DNA from: Clostridia bacterium
Lineage (GTDB): Bacteria; Bacillota_A; Clostridia; Christensenellales; UBA1242
Assembly: GCA_017938565.1 (NCBI GenBank)
Contig: JAGBBI010000013.1
Location: 1 to 5,011, forward strand
Direction of reading: 5' to 3'
DNA length: 5,011 nt
How positions within the stretch are numbered: the first letter of the stretch is position 1; each line of letters opens with the position of its first letter. Made by a program: the position numbers and the translations under genes. A model generated the notes under the pieces. That model was not told where the DNA came from, searched no databases, and worked only from the letters and a program-made list of their open reading frames with translations. Below, piece by piece: positions 1 through 5,011 of this stretch.

Positions 1-1047
1 ACTCTCTTCAAACATATCTGGGCAATTCAAAACTACGCATACAGCATTCATATCTCCCTTGTATCCACTTGTAACCAAACACCTTCCTGCCTCTGGCGTA
101 AATCCACTTTTAACACCCGTTATTTGCAATCCGTCAACATTTAAATCATTATCAAATAGCAATTTTTGCTTATTTTTTAAATATCTTTCCTTAGTAAACT
201 CAGTAGCATCAATCGTGTGGCGTTTAGTAGATACCAACTTTCTAAACTCATCATTTTTTAATGCATAAGCAGTAATTTTTGCAAGGTCAAGGGCTGTTGT
301 GTAATGATTATCTTCGTGCAACCCGTGCGGATTCTCAAAATGCGTTCCAGTAAGCCCAAGTTCATTTACTTTTTTGTTCATTAATTCAACAAAAGACTCT
401 TCGCTTCCAGAAGTTATAATTGCAAGTGCCGTCGCCGAGTCATTCCCAGACGCAAGAATTAAGCCATACAATAAATCTCGAATTGAAAGTTTTTCTCCCT
501 TTCTTAAATATATGCTTGTACCCTCTATCCCAACCGATGCTGGAGGGACTTCAACAACCTCATCAAGATTAGCATTATTTTCTATTGCAATAATTGCTGT
601 CATTATCTTTGTAGTACTTGCCATTGGTAACTTCTCGTCTTCGCTATAGCCCTCTAAAACGCTTAACGAATTAGGCTCAATTACAACCATTGCCTTATAT
701 GGTTTTTTTTCGTCAGCATTTACGACGCCAGAGAACCTATAAAAAGTGGTATAGTTTGTACTGGAAGCAAAACTTAAGCCCGCAACGATAGCTAACGCAA
801 AAACAACCAAAATTGAAAAGGCAAGAGCAAATAAGTTAACATGTCTTTTCTCTCTTACAATAGTAGTTCTTCCTTTTATTGGTTCTTCTTCGACGATTTC
901 TTGAGGGCGACGCTTTTTGTCATAAAGATATTCACCTGCTCGTATCCCTTCGCTAATTGGAAAAATTATCTCATTTTTTAAATAACTTTCCTCCGAACGA
1001 CTCGACTTCTTCTCTAAAAAGGTGTTCATCATATTATAATTTTTCAT
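1..1047 (-). CDS. Second D-Ala-D-Ala carboxypeptidase (peptidase S11, DacF-like), N-terminal part, type II membrane anchor
   Basis: The frame is open for exactly 349 codons from the ATG at 1047 to base 1, where the gene leaves the window. All three penicillin-binding motifs are present: SxxK as MASTTKIM (catalytic S144, K147), SxN as ASGNDSA (S200-N202), and the KTG box as GVKSGFTPEAGRC (K313-G315). The last has Ser instead of the usual Thr, a change tolerated in related serine enzymes. The family also shows in GTSIYLRKGEKLSIRDLLYGLILASGND and GLTGTHFENPHGL. The enzyme should trim pentapeptide D-Ala on the outer membrane face. Instead of an N-terminal signal peptide there is a charged cytoplasmic stretch of about 70 residues (including DKKRRPQEIVEEEP), then one membrane segment (about 71-94). 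A later VVNA-DEKK could be a cleavage site. No Met lies between residues 7 and 120, so a shorter ATG start is impossible. It overlaps gerW by 14 bp; with DUF2953 and GerW this suggests a spore or envelope role. The PBP5 C-terminal domain would lie outside. Confidence 0.95.
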   Translation of the reverse strand, partial: MKNYNMMNTFLEKKSSRSEESYLKNEIIFPISEGIRAGEYLYDKKRRPQEIVEEEPIKGRTTIVREKRHVNLFALAFSILVVFALAIVAGLSFASSTNYTTFYRFSGVVNADEKKPYKAMVVIEPNSLSVLEGYSEDEKLPMASTTKIMTAIIAIENNANLDEVVEVPPASVGIEGTSIYLRKGEKLSIRDLLYGLILASGNDSATALAIITSGSEESFVELMNKKVNELGLTGTHFENPHGLHEDNHYTTALDLAKITAYALKNDEFRKLVSTKRHTIDATEFTKERYLKNKQKLLFDNDLNVDGLQITGVKSGFTPEAGRCLVTSGYKGDMNAVCVVLNCPDMFEES

Positions 1048-1456
1048 TGTTTTTGCCCTTCCCTTTTGTTTTTTCAACTGCAGTTTTCACAACATCTGGG
1101 ATAATGTCAATTAACTTCAATAACGGCTCCGATTGTGTTACTTTTATCATCTTAACATCTTCTCCGTTAATTACTACTAATCCCATTGGGATAATTGAAA
1201 AACCTGCGCCACTGCCACCGGCATACGGAGCTTTTGCGTCAATAGTTGTTGCGTTGTATTCTCCGCCTCCAGCAACAAAGCCTACGCTAACTCTGCTTAT
1301 CGGCACAATAACTTTGTCATCTGGGGTGCGGATTTGTTTGCCTACAACAACATCACTATCAATCATACCTTTGATTTCTTTTATCGCATTTGCTACAAGC
1401 TCGCTAATTGGTTCCCTTTCCTTCAAATTCTCATTTTGTTCTTCTTTTCTAAACAT
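1034..1456 (-). CDS. ytfJ: GerW family sporulation protein (YtfJ)
   Basis: The product is a 140-residue soluble protein of the GerW/YtfJ family. In Bacillus subtilis YtfJ is a forespore-expressed protein affecting germination; its molecular role is unresolved. The family pattern is complete: an N-terminal helix (ISELVANAIKEIKGMI, 17-32), DVVVGKQIRTPDDKVIVPISRVSVGFVAGGGEY (35-67), a short variable stretch, then the glycine-rich AGGSGAGFSIIPMGLVVI core (79-96) and VKMIKV (101-106). The C-terminus is a helix plus a Lys-rich tail (KTKGKGKNNEK). There is no signal peptide or membrane segment. A strong AAGGAG site precedes the ATG. The gene overlaps DUF2953 by 8 bp upstream and the next carboxypeptidase by 14 bp downstream. 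The linkage to DUF2953 repeats the ytfI-ytfJ pair of Bacillus, supporting a joint function. No forespore-type promoter was evident directly upstream, so it would be read from the operon promoter unless an internal one was missed. Confidence 0.93.
   Translation of the reverse strand: MFRKEEQNENLKEREPISELVANAIKEIKGMIDSDVVVGKQIRTPDDKVIVPISRVSVGFVAGGGEYNATTIDAKAPYAGGSGAGFSIIPMGLVVINGEDVKMIKVTQSEPLLKLIDIIPDVVKTAVEKTKGKGKNNEKL
1056..1065 (-). promoter_or_regulatory. Ribosome binding site choosing the ATG at 1047 for the second carboxypeptidase
   Basis: AAGGGAAGGG on the minus strand lies within the gerW 3' end, with its last G 8 nt before the ATG at 1047-1045. The two in-frame alternatives at 1032 and 1029 are preceded only by A/T-rich sequence. 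This favours 1047 and gives a 14-bp overlap with gerW. Confidence 0.6.
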
Positions 1457-2006
1457 ATTGTTTCTCCTTCTGATGTGTTTTAGTTTTTATTTTTGCAGTT
1501 ACAATTGCTACTATCAAATTAAAAATTGATATTTTCACTGATGTTTTGCCAGCAATATTTAAGTTTGTATTTTCATAAATTGGGTCAAGTTTTATATCAT
1601 ATATAATATCTTTCCTTTTACTTAGCGGGGCAATAGACGCAAAGAGTGCATTAAAAGTCCCAATTATCATACTTGTTAAAAACGCATCATCTTGCACCCC
1701 ACCATCAGCCAAGATGGTAACCTCTTTTATCTTGATTTTTTTAAAGAGTGAAGTAATCATATAGTATTTTTCAATATTAGATTGTTTCATATTCATAAAA
1801 AATATTCGATCCGTTATAATACTTGGAGTCATATCCTCAAGCAAATATATTTTCCCTTTCATAAGCGACATTCTTGCACCTAAAAGAGAAAAATACACAC
1901 TTCTAGACTCTAAGTCAACCACGAACTTTGCCTCGGCTTTAATAGGCAATAAAAGCAATAAGAAAAATATAAACAGCGACAAAATAATAAACAACACTAT
2001 CTTCAT
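1449..2006 (-). CDS. ytfI: DUF2953 membrane-anchored protein (YtfI-like)
   Basis: This 185-residue protein resembles the DUF2953 family, whose Bacillus member YtfI is encoded next to YtfJ as here; no biochemical function is established. It starts with a very hydrophobic segment (residues 3-22, IVLFIILSLFIFFLLLLLPI) that should be an uncleaved anchor or signal sequence. A beta-strand-rich part follows (26-70), then a central region with KIKEVTILADGGVQDDAFLTSMIIGTFNALFASI (90-125), which matches the family's typical glycine/acidic turn and hydrophobic helix. A conserved-looking DIKLDPIYENTNLNIAGK stretch (137-154) comes next, then a second hydrophobic segment (about 157-171) and a basic tail (KIKTKTHQKEKQ). 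The ATG at 2006 is the only reasonable start: the frame is closed upstream by TAA at 2037-2039 and the hydrophobic segment begins immediately. Its 3' end overlaps gerW by 8 bp, indicating translational coupling. Family assignment rests on overall pattern and neighbourhood. Confidence 0.85.
   Translation of the reverse strand: MKIVLFIILSLFIFFLLLLLPIKAEAKFVVDLESRSVYFSLLGARMSLMKGKIYLLEDMTPSIITDRIFFMNMKQSNIEKYYMITSLFKKIKIKEVTILADGGVQDDAFLTSMIIGTFNALFASIAPLSKRKDIIYDIKLDPIYENTNLNIAGKTSVKISIFNLIVAIVTAKIKTKTHQKEKQYV
1464..1469 (-). promoter_or_regulatory. Ribosome binding site of gerW/ytfJ inside the DUF2953 gene
   Basis: AAGGAG on the minus strand lies 7 nt upstream of the ATG at 1456-1454, within the last codons of the DUF2953 gene. 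It fixes the start of gerW and, with the 8-bp gene overlap, suggests coupled translation. Confidence 0.85.
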
Positions 2007-2023
2007 ACAAAAATAGTGTTGTT
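1990..2023 (-). promoter_or_regulatory. Perfect 11-bp hairpin enclosing the DUF2953 start codon
   Basis: On the minus strand AACAACACTAT (2023-2013) and ATAGTGTTGTT (2000-1990) are perfect inverted copies separated by 12 nt (2012-2001). The ATG of the DUF2953 gene (2006-2004) lies in the loop, and its codons 3 to 6 form the 3' arm. No clear Shine-Dalgarno is visible in the AT-only leader (2007-2055), apart from a poor AAAAAAGAA next to the stem. In mRNA the structure could limit initiation. Read on the plus strand, the same stem is followed by CTTTTTTATATTTTT (2024-2038), so it could instead stop antisense transcription. The stem has only three G-C pairs; function is inferred, the repeat itself is certain. 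Confidence 0.45.
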
Positions 2024-2055
2024 CTTTTTTATATTTTTATTCTTTTTATAATAAT

Positions 2056-2775
2056 TTAAACAAAGTCATCAGTGTCGTTTACTTCCGACTTAACCATATC
2101 GCCTGAAATTGCATTAGGTATTTCAATTTCGGTTTCAGGCTTTAGCAACTTTGCTTCTTGCTTTTCTTTAATTTTTTCTGGCACAATTTCTTCATCTGAT
2201 ATATCAAATTGTCGATAAAGCGATTGATCTCTATCTCCTTCTCGGATAGTTTTAATTCTTGAAAGTAAACTTTCTTTATCCGGCAAATCATCTATAGAGT
2301 TTAGATTAAACCTCTTTAAAAAATCGTCAGTAGTCCCAAACATAACCGGCTTCCCAACCACATCTTTTTTCCCAACAATTTCAATCAATTTATGTTCCAT
2401 CAAAACGCTTACCGCATAATCCGAAGAAACACCTCTTATCTCCTCAATTTCAAGCCTTGTAATTGGTTGTTTATAGCAAATTATCGCCAGCGTCTCAATT
2501 GTTGCCTTGCTTAATGCTCGTTCACGAATTGGGTTTAAAACAAGCGAGATGTTCTCAATGTATTCTGGATTTGTAGCAAGTTGAAGTTTTCTGTTGAATT
2601 GTTTTAATATTATACCGCTTGGGTTATTATATTTAAATTCAAGAGTTTCAACGGCCTCGTTTAATTCTTGCTCGGTTATTTCAAGTTTGCTCATAATATC
2701 GGTTACACTCACCGCTTCCCCAGAAACAAATAAAATACCTTCTATAACCTGTGCCAGTTTTTCTTTGTTTTCCAT
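2056..2775 (-). CDS. scpB: Segregation and condensation protein B (ScpB)
   Basis: ScpB forms a dimer of tandem winged-helix domains that binds the middle of ScpA in the Smc-ScpAB condensin complex. Residues 5-80 make the first winged helix (EKLAQVIEGILFVSGEAVSV). Residues 86-160 make the second, with the diagnostic LSKATIETLAIICYKQPITRLEIEEIRGV region (88-116) and the GKKDVVGKPVMFGTTDDFLKRF segment (135-156), followed by NSIDDLP (159-165). The conserved fold ends near residue 177. The remaining 60 or so residues are a charged, Lys/Glu-rich tail with no recognisable domain, making the protein (239 aa) longer than the roughly 190 residues common in Bacillus-type ScpB. The start at 2775 has AAAGGG about 10 nt upstream. 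It is 30 bp downstream of scpA and almost certainly co-transcribed. Identity is very secure. Confidence 0.97.
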   Translation of the reverse strand: MENKEKLAQVIEGILFVSGEAVSVTDIMSKLEITEQELNEAVETLEFKYNNPSGIILKQFNRKLQLATNPEYIENISLVLNPIRERALSKATIETLAIICYKQPITRLEIEEIRGVSSDYAVSVLMEHKLIEIVGKKDVVGKPVMFGTTDDFLKRFNLNSIDDLPDKESLLSRIKTIREGDRDQSLYRQFDISDEEIVPEKIKEKQEAKLLKPETEIEIPNAISGDMVKSEVNDTDDFV

Positions 2776-2805
2776 TTCAATCTTTCCCTTTTACTTTTCT
2801 TATGA

Positions 2806-3600
2806 TTAAATTAATTCTTCATTTTTTTCGATAAATATATCACTATACAAATCAGGTTGAACAACTCTTATAATTTGAGTTTTTAATAATTCCAGCAACG
2901 CCAAAAATGTGTTTATGACTTCGCTTTTACTGTAGTCATCTTGATACAATTCCGAAAACATTATCTTATCTGTTTGCAAAAGTTTGTCTTTTATATCTGC
3001 CATTTTTTGAGCTACTGTAAATCTATCCTTTGTTATCTGCTTCGCCTCTGGAACTTCGGCACGCTGTTCAACTTTATGCATAATAAGAGCAAAAGCATCA
3101 AGAAGTTTATCAAAACTAAAATCTTTCAATTCGTATCTATATCCATTAGCAAGTGGTTCGGGTTCTTTATAAAGAGAATTTACATTCTCTAAACTGCTTA
3201 AAATCTCCGATTGTTCTTTAAAAATCTTATATTCTTCAAGTTGTCTTATCAGTTTTTTCTCTGGGTCTTCTTCATCTTCATCCGATTCTTTTGGCGGTGG
3301 CGGTAATAATTTTTTAGATTTGATTTCCAAAAGCGTTGCCGCCATTTCTATAAAATCACCAACCTTTTCAACTGGCATCTCTGAGAATTCATTGATATAT
3401 TCTAAAAACTGTTCGGTAATCGTTGATATAAAAATATCTTTTATATCAATTTTTGCATCCTTTATTAAATGCAAAAGCAAATCAAGCGGACCTTCAAACT
3501 TATCAAGCTTGAATTTTACACCACTTTCTTCTTCCGCCATTTCATTCTCAATCCCAAGAGATTGCAAATCTTCTTCGTTTTCGACTTTTATATTATCCAT
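2806..3600 (-). CDS. scpA: Segregation and condensation protein A (ScpA, kleisin)
   Basis: ScpA is the kleisin subunit of bacterial condensin. It bridges the Smc heads and binds a ScpB dimer to compact and segregate the chromosome. The 264-residue product opens with an acidic tail (1-27), then the hallmark FKLDKFEGPLDLLLHLIKDAKIDI region (30-53), which leads into the helical N-terminal Smc-binding domain through AATLLEIKSKKLLP (87-100). A proline/acidic linker follows (PPPPKESDEDEEDPEKK, 100-116), then a central ScpB-binding region, and finally a C-terminal winged helix containing SEVINTFLALLELLK (226-240) and IIRVVQPDLYSDIFI (243-257). The length is normal for the family. The ATG at 3600 has AGGA 10 nt upstream. 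Met21 is a possible alternative start that would remove most of the acidic tail. It lies 25 bp after the protease gene and 30 bp before scpB, matching the usual scpA-scpB order. Confidence 0.97.
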   Translation of the reverse strand: MDNIKVENEEDLQSLGIENEMAEEESGVKFKLDKFEGPLDLLLHLIKDAKIDIKDIFISTITEQFLEYINEFSEMPVEKVGDFIEMAATLLEIKSKKLLPPPPKESDEDEEDPEKKLIRQLEEYKIFKEQSEILSSLENVNSLYKEPEPLANGYRYELKDFSFDKLLDAFALIMHKVEQRAEVPEAKQITKDRFTVAQKMADIKDKLLQTDKIMFSELYQDDYSKSEVINTFLALLELLKTQIIRVVQPDLYSDIFIEKNEELI

Positions 3601-3625
3601 AAAACTTTGTTCCTAAATTAGATTA

Positions 3626-4312
3626 TTAAGTGAACAAACTGAATAGGCTTGTCCACATTGTAAGCATTCCTATTTCCATAAAATACAATACGTATTGCAA
3701 AATAAAGTTAATCACCCCAAAACACAAAAGCATCAAAAGTATAAGGGTTGAGTATCTATACATAAACTGTAAGAACTTATTATTTGGCTTAAGTATAAGT
3801 TCTAAAATCCTGCTTCCATCAAGTGGATAAAACGGCAACAAATTAAAAAACGCTAAGCATAAATTTATTTCGACCCCATAAATCAAGAAATAACTTAACC
3901 AATCCGCCCAAAACGTCTGTTTAATAAAGGTCATTGGAGCAACCGTTCCAATTAACGCATATACAAAAGTGAATGCTAACGCAAGCACTAAATTTGCCAA
4001 TATCCCCGATATTGCCACCGCAAACATACTGCGTTTACCACGCCTATAATTAAATTCATTTACCGGAACAGGATCCGCCCAACCGAAACCAAAAATAATA
4101 AGACAAATAAACCCATAAATATTTATATGAGCAAAAGGATTCAACGTCATTCTTCCATAAAGTTTTGCCGTTGGGTCTCCGTGTCTGAATGCCGTATATG
4201 CGTGAGCAAATTCGTGTGTCGAAAAACTGATTAAAAGCACACCTAAATAAGCAAGTAAAATTGCCATAAATTGCACAAACGAAAGATTTGCCTGAAATAG
4301 ACTGATTAGCAT
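3626..4312 (-). CDS. Site-2 protease family (M50) intramembrane zinc metalloprotease
   Basis: This 228-residue polytopic membrane protein belongs to the short, PDZ-less bacterial M50/S2P-like group (Bacillus YwhC type), whose substrates are mostly unknown. The HExxH zinc site is HEFAH at residues 33-37, inside the first strongly hydrophobic segment (about 15-42). It is followed by the family signature GDPTAKLYGRMTLNP (about 45-59) and FGWADPVPVN (75-84). The second catalytic motif is NLLPFYPLDGSRI (157-169), where D165 should be the third zinc ligand. Further hydrophobic segments fall at about 65-77, 97-127, 140-160 and 186-212. The AGPxxN-like motif usually found in the middle is here SGILAN (102-107), so G103 and N107 remain but the Pro is lost. 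The start is fixed by a strong Shine-Dalgarno at 4324-4318 and a consensus promoter just upstream. It is the first gene of the operon, 25 bp before scpA, a pairing common in Firmicutes. Catalytic residues are intact, so it is probably active; its target cannot be read from the sequence. Confidence 0.95.
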   Translation of the reverse strand: MLISLFQANLSFVQFMAILLAYLGVLLISFSTHEFAHAYTAFRHGDPTAKLYGRMTLNPFAHINIYGFICLIIFGFGWADPVPVNEFNYRRGKRSMFAVAISGILANLVLALAFTFVYALIGTVAPMTFIKQTFWADWLSYFLIYGVEINLCLAFFNLLPFYPLDGSRILELILKPNNKFLQFMYRYSTLILLMLLCFGVINFILQYVLYFMEIGMLTMWTSLFSLFT

Positions 4313-4317
4313 TTAAA

Positions 4318-4324
4318 CTCTCCC
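4318..4324 (-). promoter_or_regulatory. Ribosome binding site of the M50 protease gene
   Basis: GGGAGAG on the minus strand lies 5 nt upstream of the ATG at 4312-4310. It is a strong Shine-Dalgarno sequence and fixes the start of the protease gene. Confidence 0.85.
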
Positions 4325-4340
4325 AAATTTTATATCATTA

Positions 4341-4369
4341 ATTATATATATTATTAATAGAACTGTCAA
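4341..4369 (-). promoter_or_regulatory. Consensus SigA (sigma-70 type) promoter of the protease-scpAB operon
   Basis: On the minus strand there is an exact TTGACA -35 box at 4369-4364, a 17-bp spacer, and an exact TATAAT -10 box at 4346-4341. The surroundings are AT-rich, and no TG extended -10 element is present. Transcription would start near 4334, leaving a leader of only about 20 nt before the protease start codon at 4312. The promoter sits directly downstream of the carboxypeptidase terminator, which supports a real transcription unit boundary. A full-consensus promoter predicts strong housekeeping expression. Confidence 0.88.
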
Positions 4370-4387
4370 ATTATTTAAGCCAAACAA

Positions 4388-4459
4388 AAAATTATAGGCA
4401 AGATTTTATATAAATTTCACCAATTTAAAATGAAAAATTAAATTCTTACCTATAATTTT
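4388..4459 (-). terminator. Probable intrinsic terminator of the upstream carboxypeptidase gene (long-loop inverted repeat)
   Basis: Two 16-nt arms (AAAATTATAGGTAAGA at 4459-4444 and TCTTGCCTATAATTTT at 4403-4388, read on the minus strand) pair along their whole length with one G-U wobble. The first arm begins one base after the TAG stop at 4461. The second arm runs into TTTTTTGTTT, giving the A-tract/stem/T-tract layout of a rho-independent terminator. The loop is unusually long at 40 nt, but it contains a small hairpin of its own (TAAATT/AATTTA around TCACC), which would bring the arms together. The stem has few G-C pairs, so efficiency is uncertain. Confidence 0.55.
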
Positions 4460-4460
4460 A

Positions 4461-5011
4461 CTATGCAATTAGTTCTTTAACTATGTCCACTACACCCTTC
4501 TTGACAACGTCTTCTCTCACTTCTAGATTGGTTTCATCTCGCTTTTCTCCGTCTAAATATAATTCCAGTTTCCCAATATTTTCACCGTTTTTAATAGGAG
4601 CATTAATTTCGTCGTCTACAAGATGTCTAAGTTCTGGAGTTAATTGTTCACCCTTCTTAGAAAATCCATACAAATCTTCTTCTGGGTAATATGGTACAAC
4701 CTTAATCTTACCACTACGAACCTTTACTTCTCCAATTGGTTTATCTTTCTCAACCAACAACTGACTTTCGTAATTGGTAAATCCATAATTTAATAATTTT
4801 GTAACCTCTTCAAACCTTGTAGTACTGTCATCTAACCCCATAACGCAAGCAATCATATCGCTTCCACCACGTTTTCCATATACTACAATACAATACCCTG
4901 CATCGTCAGTATGTCCAGTCTTTGCCATATAACAATCAGGATTATTTCTTACTAGCCTATTTGTATTTGTAAGTCCTGTAACTCTACCATTTTTATGTTC
5001 CATATCATACA
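4461..5011 (-). CDS. Serine D-Ala-D-Ala carboxypeptidase (peptidase S11, PBP5/DacA-like), C-terminal part
   Basis: This is the 3' part of a gene that enters from the right edge; the frame stays open through the last base, so the ATG at 5003 is internal and not the start. Enzymes of this family sit outside the cytoplasmic membrane, remove the terminal D-Ala from peptidoglycan pentapeptides and so limit cross-linking. The visible part holds the third active-site motif of penicillin-binding proteins in the context MAKTGHTDDAGYC (KTG at about 4922-4914), the usual S11 setting. It is followed by the end of the transpeptidase fold and, from roughly the YESQLLVEKDKPIGEV stretch onward, a beta-rich region typical of the PBP5 C-terminal domain. 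The SxxK and SxN motifs lie outside the window. The protein ends in a short KKGVVDIVKELIA segment, which could be a weak amphipathic anchor but is shorter than the membrane anchors often seen in this family. It is probably transcribed separately from the downstream operon, because a terminator-like repeat follows its TAG stop. The family is sure; the DacA/DacF subtype is not. Confidence 0.95.
   Translation of the reverse strand, partial: YDMEHKNGRVTGLTNTNRLVRNNPDCYMAKTGHTDDAGYCIVVYGKRGGSDMIACVMGLDDSTTRFEEVTKLLNYGFTNYESQLLVEKDKPIGEVKVRSGKIKVVPYYPEEDLYGFSKKGEQLTPELRHLVDDEINAPIKNGENIGKLELYLDGEKRDETNLEVREDVVKKGVVDIVKELIA

Noticed and set aside
374..649. A 91-codon open frame on the plus strand
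   Set aside because: It is a shadow of the S11 carboxypeptidase on the opposite strand, lying over the SxxK and SxN motifs; no ribosome site.
957..1529. A 190-codon open frame on the plus strand across the gerW gene
   Set aside because: It is antisense to gerW and the carboxypeptidase start, its Ser/Phe/Leu-rich product resembles no family I know, and the minus-strand proteins there match known families.
2007..2055. Possible sporulation-sigma promoter between scpB and DUF2953
   Set aside because: The 49 bp are almost pure A/T and show no recognisable SigF/SigG or SigA boxes with proper spacing.
3423..3449. Inverted repeat TTGATATAAAA / TTTTATATCAA with a 5-nt loop
   Set aside because: It lies wholly inside scpA where it encodes the conserved Ile/Asp/Lys-rich helix region; repeated Ile and Asp codons in AT-rich DNA explain it without a regulatory role.
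3320..3616. Plus-strand open frame over the scpA N-terminus, and similar ones at 2941-3192, 2594-2809, 3630-3830 and 4483-4689
   Set aside because: All are antisense to well-supported genes, with low-complexity products and no promoter or ribosome site of their own.
4461..5003. Treating the ATG at 5003 as the start of a complete 180-residue protein
   Set aside because: The frame is open to the window edge, and the protein would lack the SxxK and SxN motifs; it is a gene cut by the window, not a truncated paralogue.
1..5011. Defence system, mobile element, CRISPR array or RNA gene
   Set aside because: No transposase, integrase, nuclease or toxin genes, no direct-repeat arrays and no tRNA-like cloverleaf were seen; nearly all bases are explained by conserved chromosomal genes.

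Overview
The window is AT-rich chromosomal DNA from a low-GC Gram-positive bacterium. Class Clostridia is the best guess. The evidence is the gene content (ScpA/ScpB, a GerW/YtfJ-type sporulation protein beside a DUF2953 protein, two S11 D-Ala-D-Ala carboxypeptidases), Shine-Dalgarno sites of the GGGAG/AAGGAG type, a full-consensus SigA-type promoter, and tight same-strand packing. A GerW homologue suggests a spore-forming ancestry but does not prove the organism sporulates. No species can be named from this sequence.

Every gene lies on the minus strand, so transcription runs from high to low coordinates. At the right edge (5011-4461) is the C-terminal half of a D,D-carboxypeptidase with a KTG motif and the PBP5 C-terminal domain. 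It ends just before a long inverted repeat that looks like its terminator (4459-4388). A TTGACA-17-TATAAT promoter follows at 4369-4341 and starts a new operon: M50 site-2 protease-like membrane protein (4312-3626), scpA (3600-2806), scpB (2775-2056), a DUF2953 membrane-anchored protein (2006-1449), gerW/ytfJ (1456-1034), and a second D,D-carboxypeptidase that leaves the window at its left edge (1047-1). Gaps inside the operon are 25, 30 and 49 bp, followed by overlaps of 8 and 14 bp, so one polycistronic mRNA is likely.

The operon mixes chromosome organisation (ScpA and ScpB, the non-SMC subunits of condensin), an intramembrane protease of unknown substrate, and a block associated with spores or the cell envelope (DUF2953, GerW, carboxypeptidase). 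This fits a conserved Firmicutes-type neighbourhood. I see no mobile element, CRISPR array, tRNA/rRNA gene, defence system or other exotic module.

The details most worth a second look are an 11-bp perfect hairpin whose loop holds the DUF2953 start codon, the long cytoplasmic N-terminal extension and KSG motif of the second carboxypeptidase, a degenerate AGP-type motif in the protease, and a charged C-terminal tail on ScpB.
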